Positions 7,100-15,024 of a DNA stretch of 33,209 nt are shown here, in pieces. Below the pieces are notes generated by a model. It was not told where the DNA came from, made no database searches, and worked only from the letters and a program-made list of their open reading frames with translations. Made by a program: the position numbers and the translations under genes. The stretch is from contig JAWVZH010000011.1 of the NCBI GenBank assembly GCA_033722295.1, forward strand, positions 1 through 33,209. The letters run 5' to 3'. Position 1 is the stretch's first letter; each line of letters starts with the position of its first letter. The stretch is from JAWVZH01 sp033722295. GTDB taxonomy: Bacteria; Bacteroidota; Bacteroidia; Chitinophagales; Saprospiraceae.

Positions 7100-8523
7100 T
7101 GTCACCAAAACAAAAGGCGCTCAGTTTTCTCGAAAGTGTTAATGCGAATTTTGATAAGGCGGCCGCTTACACCAAGATACATCCTGGTCTGCTGGAGCAG
7201 ATAAAGGTCTGTAATTCGGTGTACCGGATGCGATTTCCCGTAAGAGTGGGCAAAGGATACGAGGTTGTCACCGCATATCGGGCTCAACACAGTCATCATC
7301 GTCTTCCTACTAAGGGTGGTATTCGTTATAGCAGCCATGTCAATCAGGATGAGGTTGTCGCATTGGCTACTCTGATGACATACAAGTGTGCCATTGTGGA
7401 CGTGCCTTTCGGAGGTGCCAAAGGTGGGGTGAAGATCGATTCGAGAAATTATACAGAGGACGAACTTCAGTCCATAACCAGGAGATACACGACCGAATTG
7501 ATCCGAAAGAATTTTATAGGTCCTGGTGTGGATGTTCCTGCGCCAGATTATGGTACCGGCCCCCGGGAAATGGCCTGGATACTTGATACTTATATGACAT
7601 TTAGAGGTGGAGAACTTGATGGCGCCGGTTGTGTGACCGGTAAGCCTGTGGCACAGAATGGTATTCGTGGAAGAACGGAGGCCACAGGACGTGGTGTCTA
7701 TTATGGATTGAAAGAAATGTTGAGCCACGAAAAGGATGCCAAGGAACTCGGATTGACACCGGGTATCGCCGGTAAGACCATGGTAATTCAGGGACTCGGT
7801 AATGTGGGGTCCTACGCAGGTATCATATCTCAGGAGGAAGGCGATGCAAAGATCATTGGAGTATCCGAATTTGAGGGGTCCATCTATGATCCTAAAGGGA
7901 TAGACATCAACAACCTTCTCAAATACAGAAAAGACAAAGGCAGTATCATAGGCTTCCCAGGAACCAAGAAACTGAGCAGGAGAGAGGATGCGCTCGAACT
8001 TGAATGTGATATTCTGATCCCGGCCGCTCTCGAAGGCCAGATCACCCTGGACAATGCTCATAAGATAAAGGCGAAGATCATAGCTGAAGCAGCGAATGGA
8101 CCCGTTACATCGGCAGCTGAAGATATTCTGGTAAAGCGAGGTATTGCAGTTTTACCTGATATGTATCTGAACGCCGGTGGTGTGACCGTATCATATTTTG
8201 AGTGGTTGAAAAACTTGTCCCATATGCGATTCGGCCGACTACAGAAGAGATTCGACCAAAATACTTATGGCAATCTCGTGCACCTCATTCAGAGACTTAC
8301 AGGTAAAACCATCTCCAATCGTGAGTTTGACTTTCTTACAAAGGGAGCGGATGAGATCGACCTGGTGCGTTCTGGCCTGGAAGAAACAATGATCGAAGCG
8401 TATCGTCAGCTCAGGGAGGTTAAGAAAAGAAAACGCTCAATAAAGACTCTCCGAACAGCAGCTTTTGTGGTGGCACTCAATAAGATCTCAAGCGACTACA
8501 TAACGCTTGGAGTCTTTCCTTAA
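7099..8523 (+). CDS. gdhA: Glutamate dehydrogenase (Glu/Leu/Phe/Val family)
   Basis: A 474-residue dehydrogenase that interconverts glutamate with 2-oxoglutarate and ammonia. The N-terminal catalytic domain shows TKGGIRYSSHVNQDEV (K72), MTYKCAIVDVPFGGAKGGV (K96 and catalytic K108) and GPGVDVPAPDYGTG. The nucleotide-binding domain begins with the Rossmann motif IQGLGNVGSYAG. The glutamate-recognising lysine and serine pattern is consistent with GDH, though leucine or phenylalanine dehydrogenases share the fold. NAD or NADP preference cannot be read with certainty. The ATG overlaps the ccmD-like stop by one base, so the gene is probably the distal part of the ccm transcript, which is an unusual pairing. 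An Lrp-type regulator follows. Confidence 0.93.
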   Translation: MSPKQKALSFLESVNANFDKAAAYTKIHPGLLEQIKVCNSVYRMRFPVRVGKGYEVVTAYRAQHSHHRLPTKGGIRYSSHVNQDEVVALATLMTYKCAIVDVPFGGAKGGVKIDSRNYTEDELQSITRRYTTELIRKNFIGPGVDVPAPDYGTGPREMAWILDTYMTFRGGELDGAGCVTGKPVAQNGIRGRTEATGRGVYYGLKEMLSHEKDAKELGLTPGIAGKTMVIQGLGNVGSYAGIISQEEGDAKIIGVSEFEGSIYDPKGIDINNLLKYRKDKGSIIGFPGTKKLSRREDALELECDILIPAALEGQITLDNAHKIKAKIIAEAANGPVTSAAEDILVKRGIAVLPDMYLNAGGVTVSYFEWLKNLSHMRFGRLQKRFDQNTYGNLVHLIQRLTGKTISNREFDFLTKGADEIDLVRSGLEETMIEAYRQLREVKKRKRSIKTLRTAAFVVALNKISSDYITLGVFP

Positions 8524-8576
8524 ACCAATTCTTAACATAGGAATACAGAAACTTATCCTTGTTTCTCACCGGATGT

Positions 8577-8602
8577 GTGCACAATAAATTGTTTATTTGC
8601 AC
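8577..8602. promoter_or_regulatory. Inverted repeat between gdhA and the Lrp/AsnC gene
   Basis: The left arm GTGCACAATAAA (8577-8588) and right arm TTTATTTGCAC (8592-8602) pair with a single-base bulge around a 3-base centre TTG. It lies 54 bases after the gdhA stop and 59 before the regulator start. It could be an Lrp-type operator or a weak gdhA terminator; no T-run follows. Confidence 0.45.
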
Positions 8603-8660
8603 CCTGAAACAAATATTATTCTAAATTCTGCTAAATGGGTAGCACCTTAACCAATCACTC

Positions 8661-9134
8661 ATGACGGAAAAATTAGATAAAATAGACCTTAGGATTCTTC
8701 AGATCTTACAGGAGAACAGCAAGATAACCAATCTGGATCTGTCGAAGAAGATCGGCCTTTCGCCCGCACCAACTCTCGAAAGAGTAAAAAAACTGGAAAC
8801 TTCGGGTCTTATACAAAGCTATCACGCACACGTTTCTGCTTTGAAACTTGGATTGAATGTCAAGACATTTGTACTTGTCAACCTGGCCTGGCAAATGGAT
8901 AAGGCTTTGGATAATTTTATCAAGAAGATCGAATCTATCCCGGAGATCATCGAATGTTATATCATTACTGGAGAAGCAGATATCCTTCTGAAGGTCGTCT
9001 GTAAGGATATCCCGACCTATGAGGAGATGCTCTTCAAGACTTTGAGCCAGATCGAGGAGATAGAAAGGATGAAAACATTGATGACATTGAGTACAGTCAA
9101 GGATTCAAAGGTCCTGCCGTACGACTATTCCTAA
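8661..9134 (+). CDS. Lrp/AsnC family transcriptional regulator
   Basis: A 157-residue regulator. The N-terminal winged helix-turn-helix is clear: LDKIDLRILQILQENSKI, then LSKKIGLSPAPTLERVKKLE (about residues 28-47). The C-terminal RAM (ligand-binding) domain follows, with IIECYIITGEADILLKVVCKDI. Such proteins form dimers to octamers that bind DNA according to amino-acid levels. Placement directly after glutamate dehydrogenase, with an inverted repeat between them, suggests control of gdhA or of itself; this is inference. The next gene starts 12 bases downstream and is likely co-transcribed. Confidence 0.92.
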   Translation: MTEKLDKIDLRILQILQENSKITNLDLSKKIGLSPAPTLERVKKLETSGLIQSYHAHVSALKLGLNVKTFVLVNLAWQMDKALDNFIKKIESIPEIIECYIITGEADILLKVVCKDIPTYEEMLFKTLSQIEEIERMKTLMTLSTVKDSKVLPYDYS

Positions 9135-9145
9135 AATTACTTAGT

Positions 9146-9934
9146 GTGAAATCATCACCACTCATCCTGGAGGTGAGTACGCGGGATGTACACCACAAAT
9201 CCTTTCTTGTGGCGACCATGCATGTTCAGGACAGACGTGCATACGTACACTTCGATAAAGCCATTGAATTGATGGATAAGGTGGAATTGTATTGCAGCGA
9301 GGTGGACATCAATCAAATGCAGTTAATGAACGTGGAAGATGCCTTTATGATGCCTGAAGGTGAGAGCCTCAGGATCCTGTTGGGTGATAAAAAGTACAGG
9401 AAACTGAATATGATCGCTCAAAAGGCATTCAATATCAACCTGGACTTCTATGACCGGTTACAGCCCATAGTTACGATCAATCAGCTTTCAGTCAACGTAC
9501 TCAGTAAAGACTTCCCCCTCCCGCTTGATGTCGCTCTTTGGTCAGTTGCCGCTGAAAGGGCGCTGGAGCTTGGCGGCCTGGAAACTGTGGAGGACCAGAA
9601 GAAGATCATGCAATCTCTGGATATCGATCGACAATTGAAAATGCTGAAGGATATTCTGAGGAACGTCTCAAAATTCCGTGATCATACTTTAAGACTGGTT
9701 GACCTCTTTGTTTCAGGAGACCTGCACCGCCTGTATATGATATCAAAAAAGGAACTTGGAAAAATGCGAAAGACTCTGATTTATGACAGGAACGATCATA
9801 TGGTTGAGGCTTTTATGAATCTTCATGGTTCAAAACCTGTGATGGCAGCTGTTGGTGCGGGTCACTTTGCGGGATCGCAAGGGTTAATAAGCAAATTGAG
9901 GAAGAAAGGAGCCTCACTGCGTCCAGCAGGTTGA
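9146..9934 (+). CDS. TraB/GumN (TIKI-like) family protein
   Basis: A 262-residue protein with the two hallmark ends of the TraB/GumN family: FLVATMHVQDRRA near the N-terminus (the GxxH-type motif is here ATMH), an acidic SEVD about 20 residues later, and DRNDHMVEAF followed by AVGAGHFAGSQGLISKLRKKG at the C-terminus. Eukaryotic TIKI relatives are metal-dependent proteases, but bacterial members are mostly uncharacterised. No signal peptide is seen, unlike many GumN proteins. The first codon is GTG (9146), 12 bases after the Lrp gene stop, and no ATG offers a better start. Function here is unknown. Confidence 0.75.
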   Translation: MKSSPLILEVSTRDVHHKSFLVATMHVQDRRAYVHFDKAIELMDKVELYCSEVDINQMQLMNVEDAFMMPEGESLRILLGDKKYRKLNMIAQKAFNINLDFYDRLQPIVTINQLSVNVLSKDFPLPLDVALWSVAAERALELGGLETVEDQKKIMQSLDIDRQLKMLKDILRNVSKFRDHTLRLVDLFVSGDLHRLYMISKKELGKMRKTLIYDRNDHMVEAFMNLHGSKPVMAAVGAGHFAGSQGLISKLRKKGASLRPAG

Positions 9935-9950
9935 CCTCATTATGCTGATT

Positions 9951-9972
9951 GTCTGATCTTATAAGACTTTTT
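9951..9972 (+). terminator. Weak candidate terminator after the TraB-like gene
   Basis: The palindrome TCTTATAAGA (9957-9966) within GTCT/AGAC arms is followed by TTTTT at 9968-9972, 17 bases after the gene end. The stem is short and AT-rich. Confidence 0.3.
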
Positions 9973-10096
9973 AGCTGTTGTCTTCCAACTCTGAGAGTTT
10001 ATCGAAAAAATACCTGTGTTCACAACAATTTCCAGATTATAGAGTCTAAGTATGGTAAATGCGAATATTGTTCGCCACCTAAAAGTCAATCCTCTT

Positions 10097-12430
10097 ATGA
10101 GAAACATCCTGACATGTCTGTTTTGTCTGTACGGTTTCGCCCTTTCAGCACAGGAAAGAGTAACCATCAGTGGGTATGTAAAGGATAGATCCTCGGGAGA
10201 AACGTTGATAGGCGCCAATGTTTATATAAAGGACGCCCCGTCAATAGGCACCTATTCTAATACCTATGGTTTCTATTCACTCACTATAGATACGGGCAGT
10301 TACACAATGGTCGCCACTTATCTGGGTTATCAGAATGCAGAAGTTGTCATGAATGCAAGAGAGAATACTTCTCTAAATTTTGAGCTCAGTGAGGGTGTTC
10401 AGATCGAGGAGGTGATCGTCAGGGCGGAAGAAGTTGACAAGAATGTGGAAAGCACGGAAATGGGAACTGTAGATCTGTCGACAGAACAGATCAAGCGATT
10501 GCCGGCTCTACTCGGCGAGGTGGACGTATTGAAGACCATACAATTACTGCCCGGTGTCTCATCTGTGGGAGAGGGTAATGCAGGATTTTATGTCAGGGGT
10601 GGGGGACCAGACCAGAACCTGGTCTTACTGGATGAAGCGGTCGTTTACAATACTGGCCATATGCTTGGATTCTTTTCGGTATTCAATGCTGATGCCATAA
10701 AGAATACAACTGTTATCAAGGGTGGCGCTCCTGCAAAGTACGGTGGCCGCGTCTCTTCAGTGCTCGACATCCAGATGAAGGAGGGTAATGATAAAAATTA
10801 TGCCGCCCAGGGTGGCATTGGTCTCATTTCCAGCAGGTTGACACTCGAAGGACCTCTTGTGAGAGAGCGCAGTTCATTCATTATCAGTGCTCGGCGGACC
10901 TACGCTTTGGACCTGGCACAACCGATCATCGATAAGACCAGCTTTGCGGGAACCAATTATTATTTCTATGATCTCAATGCCAAGGTCAACTACAGCTTCT
11001 CCGACAAGGACAGGATCTATGCCAGTGCTTACTTCGGTCGTGATGTGCTGAAATTCAACAGTAATGAAAGGGACTTCGGTGTAAGACTGCCTTATGGCAA
11101 CGCTACGACGACTTTCAGATGGAATCATCTCTTCAGTGAAAAGCATTTTTCCAATTTGTCGGTGATGTACAACGAGTACGATTTCACATTCAGAGGGAGC
11201 CAGGAAGAATTTGAATTTGAGGCTTTTTCAGGAGTTAAAGACTGGACCGTTAAATTGGACCTTGAATACTATCCCAATACCGATCACGTGATCAAGTACG
11301 GAGTGAGTGCCATTCATCACAGAATGACCCCGAACATTGTAAGTGCAACCAACGGAGAAACCGATTTTGAAACAGACTTCAGACCCAAATACGGAATTGA
11401 AAGCGGCGCCTACTTTCAGGACGAATTCAGGGTCGGTGACCGACTGAAGATCAATGCAGGGTTGCGTTATTCCAGGTTCACTCAGTTTGGACCTTATACT
11501 TCAAAGATCACGGGAGACAATTTTGGAGACTGGGAATCCGTGATCAGTTACGACGGTTGGGAACCGCGTATCGGTGCCAAACTGACGATCAAGCCGGGTA
11601 CAAGCATAAAAGCCAATTTTAGTCAGGCGTATCAATATATACACTTGGTATCCAATTCTTCGAGCACTCTGCCAGCGGATGTCTGGGTTCCGAGTTCAGA
11701 GATCGTCAAGCCACAGAAAAGCACACAATATGCCCTGGGCTTCTTCAGGAACTTCATGGACAATATGTTCGAGTCAAGCGTTGAAGTGTATTACAAGGAC
11801 CTGGAAAACCAAATAGACTATCGGGACAGTTACGTGAATAATGTATCCACGGAAGTAGAGGACGACTTTGTATTTGGCAAGGGAGCAGCTTATGGAGTGG
11901 AATTGTTCTTTAAAAAGTCCAAGGGAGATCTGACCGGCTGGATAGGATATACTCTGAGCCGCACTGAGCGATCTTTTGATGAAATTGAAGATGGCCGAAC
12001 TTATCCCGCGGTATATGATCGAACGCACGACCTATCGCTGGTAATGTCCTACAAATTGAGCGAAAAGTGGGATCTCAGCGGGGTGTTTGTCTATGGGACA
12101 GGAAGGGCCTTTACACCTATTGAAAGCCTTTACTTCATAGAGAACAAACTGAATGTAGAATATGGACCTCGCAACAGTGCAAGATTTGATCCATATCATC
12201 GTATCGACCTTTCTGCAACGTATACGCCTAAGCCGGACTCCCGGAAAAATTTCAGTAGCTCATGGACGTTTTCGATCTATAATGCCTATAACCGTCAAAA
12301 TACTTTTTTTACTTATACGACATTTGAATCCGACGCGCTCTCCGGCAGTGCAAGTGCCAATGCATACAAGGTCTCTCTATTTCCGATCATCCCTTCTGTC
12401 ACCTGGAACTTTTCATGGAATCAAAAATGA
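10097..12430 (+). CDS. TonB-dependent outer membrane receptor
   Basis: A 777-residue outer membrane transporter. The signal peptide MRNILTCLFCLYGFALSAQ is followed by a carboxypeptidase-regulatory-like domain (about residues 20-105: ISGYVKDRSSGETLIGANVYI), then the plug (about 125-230) with VLKTIQLLPGVSS, FYVRGGGPDQNLVLLDEAVVYN and the IKGGAPAKYGGRVSSVLDI signature, and a 22-strand-type barrel rich in alternating aromatic strands. The frame opens at ATG 10052, but the ATG at 10097 starts the signal peptide directly. The next gene is a DUF4249 lipoprotein starting in its last codon, a common Bacteroidota pair thought to resemble SusC/SusD in arrangement. The substrate is unknown; no degradative enzymes lie alongside to hint at it. 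Confidence 0.92.
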   Translation: MRNILTCLFCLYGFALSAQERVTISGYVKDRSSGETLIGANVYIKDAPSIGTYSNTYGFYSLTIDTGSYTMVATYLGYQNAEVVMNARENTSLNFELSEGVQIEEVIVRAEEVDKNVESTEMGTVDLSTEQIKRLPALLGEVDVLKTIQLLPGVSSVGEGNAGFYVRGGGPDQNLVLLDEAVVYNTGHMLGFFSVFNADAIKNTTVIKGGAPAKYGGRVSSVLDIQMKEGNDKNYAAQGGIGLISSRLTLEGPLVRERSSFIISARRTYALDLAQPIIDKTSFAGTNYYFYDLNAKVNYSFSDKDRIYASAYFGRDVLKFNSNERDFGVRLPYGNATTTFRWNHLFSEKHFSNLSVMYNEYDFTFRGSQEEFEFEAFSGVKDWTVKLDLEYYPNTDHVIKYGVSAIHHRMTPNIVSATNGETDFETDFRPKYGIESGAYFQDEFRVGDRLKINAGLRYSRFTQFGPYTSKITGDNFGDWESVISYDGWEPRIGAKLTIKPGTSIKANFSQAYQYIHLVSNSSSTLPADVWVPSSEIVKPQKSTQYALGFFRNFMDNMFESSVEVYYKDLENQIDYRDSYVNNVSTEVEDDFVFGKGAAYGVELFFKKSKGDLTGWIGYTLSRTERSFDEIEDGRTYPAVYDRTHDLSLVMSYKLSEKWDLSGVFVYGTGRAFTPIESLYFIENKLNVEYGPRNSARFDPYHRIDLSATYTPKPDSRKNFSSSWTFSIYNAYNRQNTFFTYTTFESDALSGSASANAYKVSLFPIIPSVTWNFSWNQK

Positions 12431-13383
12431 TATATAATAAAACCATATTGTACCTGATGATGGTCTTCGCAATTATGATCAGCGGATGTGAAGAGGAGTT
12501 CATCCCTGGTGGGGAAGATATAGAATCTCAGATTGTGGTTGAGGGATATATAGAAGCCGGAGAGAATGCATTGCCTGTTTACGTGCTTTTGTCAAGATCA
12601 TTTCCATTCTATAATGATATTGATAATGACCGTCTAAATGACCTTTTTGTAAAAGGTGCGGTTGTGACAGTGACTAGATCCGGTGGTGAAACTGTGGAAT
12701 TGACAGAACTGTGCTTGGAGGAAATTCCTGAGCCGTTGCGAGAGGAAGTACTCGCTGTTCTCGGTATCCAAACCGATACCATAAGTGGTCTTCCCGATAT
12801 TTGTGCATATGTCGACCTTATGAATGAGGTCATCGCTGACGAAGGGGGGACATATGATCTGAAAGTTGAGGTCGAAGGCAGAACGATCACATCTACGACA
12901 ACGATACCGACTCATGTACCTCTTGACAGTGTGTGGTTTACGCCGCCACCTGGAGAACCGGCAGATTCCCTGGCTGAGATGAATTGCCGAATATCCGATC
13001 CTGGAGGAATAGAGAATTACTATCGATATCTCACTGCAGTCAATTCACGACGGTTGATCCCTAATCTGGGTTCTGTCACCGATGATGCATTTTTTGACGG
13101 CCAGGAGTTCGATTTTCCACTTCAGAAGGCCGAATATATCACGGATACGGCCGACCTCGACTTCAATACCTTCGGACTCTGGAACCGTGGGGATACAGCA
13201 ACACTCAAATGGTGCAGTATCGATAAGGCCCATCATGATTTCTGGCTTACCTTCGAGTTCAATAGAAACAACCAGGGGCCTTTTTCCGGCTATACCAGGG
13301 TAGATTTTAATATTGATGGGGGCATAGGTATCTGGGGAGGATATTCAGTCAGTTATTACGAACTCATTGTTCCGCCCGAATAG
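12427..13383 (+). CDS. DUF4249 family outer membrane lipoprotein
   Basis: A 318-residue lipoprotein. The signal peptide has a lipobox MISGC with lipid cysteine 21. The mature part begins EEEFIPGGEDIESQIVVEGYIEAGE, the typical start of DUF4249, followed by PVYVLLSRSFPF and FVKGAVVTVT, and later a DSVWF segment after TIPTHVPL. DUF4249 proteins are encoded with TonB receptors and probably assist them on the cell surface; biochemical role unknown. The ATG at 12427 overlaps the receptor stop as ATGA; an earlier in-frame ATG at 12415 would only lengthen the signal peptide. Confidence 0.85.
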   Translation: MIYNKTILYLMMVFAIMISGCEEEFIPGGEDIESQIVVEGYIEAGENALPVYVLLSRSFPFYNDIDNDRLNDLFVKGAVVTVTRSGGETVELTELCLEEIPEPLREEVLAVLGIQTDTISGLPDICAYVDLMNEVIADEGGTYDLKVEVEGRTITSTTTIPTHVPLDSVWFTPPPGEPADSLAEMNCRISDPGGIENYYRYLTAVNSRRLIPNLGSVTDDAFFDGQEFDFPLQKAEYITDTADLDFNTFGLWNRGDTATLKWCSIDKAHHDFWLTFEFNRNNQGPFSGYTRVDFNIDGGIGIWGGYSVSYYELIVPPE

Positions 13384-13408
13384 AAAACAGCGATTATGAC
13401 ATCTTCCT

Positions 13409-13416
13409 TATCTTCG
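13409..13416 (+). promoter_or_regulatory. Candidate -7 element of gldC, leaderless arrangement
   Basis: TATCTTCG matches seven of eight positions of TAnnTTTG and ends four bases before the gldC ATG. If used, transcription would start at or next to the ATG. No good TTG lies at the -33 position, so support is moderate. Confidence 0.35.
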
Positions 13417-13420
13417 CCGC

Positions 13421-13756
13421 ATGAGTAAGAATGCTGACATAGAGATCAAAGTTGATCTGGGAGAGGACCAGATCCCGGAGAACATATCATGGAAATCAAT
13501 TCAGAACAAACAGGGAAAGTGGATGGATTCCAAGGCGATGATGGTGTCATTTTTTGATAAGGAAAGCAAGGATACATTGCGCATCGATCTCTGGACCAAA
13601 GATTTTCAGGTGATGGAAATGGATAGGTTCTTCTACTATACCCTGAGGGGGATGACAGACACCTATCTCCGTGCCACCAATAACAAAGAATTGAGTGAGG
13701 AGATGAGGTCTTTTACCGAGCATTTCGGAAAAGCAACCGGTTTGATCTCCTCCTGA
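13421..13756 (+). CDS. gldC: Gliding motility protein GldC
   Basis: A 111-residue cytoplasmic-looking protein that matches GldC: the N-terminus ADIEIKVDLGEDQIPENISW, then SKAMMVSFFDKESKDTLRIDLWTKDFQV, and DRFFYYTLRGMTDTYLRATNN. GldC accompanies the gliding/T9SS machinery of Bacteroidota; it is needed for full motility in Flavobacterium but its biochemistry is unclear. gldB, its usual neighbour, is absent here. The gene lies 37 bases after the DUF4249 gene and converges on fdhD with only five bases between stop codons. Confidence 0.88.
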   Translation: MSKNADIEIKVDLGEDQIPENISWKSIQNKQGKWMDSKAMMVSFFDKESKDTLRIDLWTKDFQVMEMDRFFYYTLRGMTDTYLRATNNKELSEEMRSFTEHFGKATGLISS

Positions 13757-13761
13757 AGGGC

Positions 13762-14622
13762 TCAATCAAAATGAAGCCTTCCCTGATCGTTGTATATATT
13801 GAATTTGCGTCCTTTGATGAATCCTGCGAGAGTCTGCCCGGTCTCCTCGGCAAGCTCGATAGCCAGGCTTGAAGGTGCACCAACCGAGATCACGATAGAG
13901 ATTCCTGCCATGTGTGCCTTTTGCATGAGCTCAAAACTTGATCGTCCGCTCAGCAATACACCGTAATCCTTCAGAGGTAAATGATCGTTCAATACTGCCC
14001 AACCGATCAACTTGTCCATCGCATTATGTCTCCCTACATCCTCTCTTATGGCGACCACTTTTCCTTTCATGTCAAATAATAGCGCCGCGTGCACGCCACC
14101 TGTAAAATCAAAATTGGTCTGTGCATTTTGCAGGGTGTCCACCAGGCCAAATAACTTTTCAGAATGGAATTCGGGTATTCCCGGGCGATGAATGAAGACT
14201 CCGCGTTCGCCGACAAAATCTATGGAACCTTTGCCACACACCCCGCAACTGGAATTGGTCAGGGTTCGCCGTTCCCAGTTCTGTTCCCTTAATAATCGAT
14301 CATCTTTCAGCTTCACGGTCACTGCATTCGATAATACATTTGTGACTTCGATATCAACAATATCGTCTCTGTTACCGATCAAACCCTCAGCATAAAAAAA
14401 ACCGCTCGCTAGCTCCTCATCATCGCCGGGAGTTCTCATGGTTATCGAAATGGTCTCTTTTTTCAGGTTACCTCCTTCGTCATACGAAGCCATAACCTCC
14501 AATGGTTCTTCGATAGCAATGAAGTCTTCCTTTTCGCGGACAGTATCATTCTTGAATCTCCTGATCGGACGTTTTATATTACCCAAAGGATTCTTCTTTT
14601 GGGCGGGGGAAGGCATCTTCAT
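13762..14622 (-). CDS. fdhD: Formate dehydrogenase accessory sulfurtransferase FdhD
   Basis: A 286-residue FdhD, which passes sulfur from IscS to the bis-MGD cofactor of formate dehydrogenase and related molybdoenzymes. The catalytic pair is C126/C129 in NSSCGVCGKGS. Other signatures are ELASGFFYAEGLI (about 70-82), TGGVHAALLFD, REDVGRHNAMDKLIGWA and LSGRSSFELMQKA. The protein is cytoplasmic. The annotated ATG at 14622 overlaps the upstream gene by 44 bases; a TTG at 14586 would reduce this to about 8 bases and still keep the conserved domain, so the start is uncertain. The molybdoenzyme it serves is not in the window. Confidence 0.93.
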   Translation of the reverse strand: MKMPSPAQKKNPLGNIKRPIRRFKNDTVREKEDFIAIEEPLEVMASYDEGGNLKKETISITMRTPGDDEELASGFFYAEGLIGNRDDIVDIEVTNVLSNAVTVKLKDDRLLREQNWERRTLTNSSCGVCGKGSIDFVGERGVFIHRPGIPEFHSEKLFGLVDTLQNAQTNFDFTGGVHAALLFDMKGKVVAIREDVGRHNAMDKLIGWAVLNDHLPLKDYGVLLSGRSSFELMQKAHMAGISIVISVGAPSSLAIELAEETGQTLAGFIKGRKFNIYNDQGRLHFD

Positions 14623-14950
14623 CGGCCTTACAATTTTCAGGTGTTGGACATTTTAATTCCTTTTCTACAATTATCTCGATCTCCTTATCGCCAGTCTTCT
14701 GAATATGGTTGAAACCTACGGCAGCTTCTGAACGCCATTTTTCCGCCATTTCTTTAGGTATTCCGATTCTGATCGAATCCCCAAGCCTACTGACATTGAG
14801 GGTGTCTTCCTCACATTTTTCCAATGCATAGCTGATAGGCCCTCCCGGAAGCTCAAGTATATCTGCAATGCTGCCGTACTCTTCAAAGGCCTCGAACTCG
14901 AGCTGGTTCACCCGAATTCTCACAGAGTTGCCGTTTATTCTTAGTTTCAT
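14579..14950 (-). CDS. Small DUF7009-like protein next to fdhD
   Basis: A 123-residue protein, MKLRINGNSVRIRVNQLEF onward, followed by ISYALEKCEE and IGIPKEMAEKWRSEAAVGF, and a tail with two cysteines (LKCPTPENC). It has no signal peptide or membrane segment. It resembles the DUF7009 proteins of Bacteroidota that accompany fdhD; this assignment is from memory of the family and not certain. The gene is first in a two-gene minus-strand unit and overlaps fdhD, suggesting a shared role in molybdoenzyme maturation. The C-terminal cysteine pair could bind metal or sulfur, which is speculation. Confidence 0.7.
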   Translation of the reverse strand: MKLRINGNSVRIRVNQLEFEAFEEYGSIADILELPGGPISYALEKCEEDTLNVSRLGDSIRIGIPKEMAEKWRSEAAVGFNHIQKTGDKEIEIIVEKELKCPTPENCKADEDAFPRPKEESFG

Positions 14951-14971
14951 TAATTGCCTTTAAACTGGTAT

Positions 14972-15001
14972 AATAAGAGTATTGCAATGAAAATACTTAT
15001 T
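14972..15001. repeat. Imperfect inverted repeat between divergent DUF7009-like and M28 genes
   Basis: AATAAGAGTATT (14972-14983) and AATACTTATT (14992-15001) pair with a 2-base bulge around an 8-base loop. It lies in the 74-base divergent gap, 23 bases before the peptidase ATG, where an operator could sit. Confidence 0.35.
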
Positions 15002-15024
15002 TTAAAGACGTTAAACAAACGATC

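Noticed and set aside
7102..8061. A 319-codon open frame on the minus strand inside gdhA
   Set aside because: It is wholly antisense to the clearly conserved glutamate dehydrogenase and has no recognisable motif; it is a by-product of codon choice.
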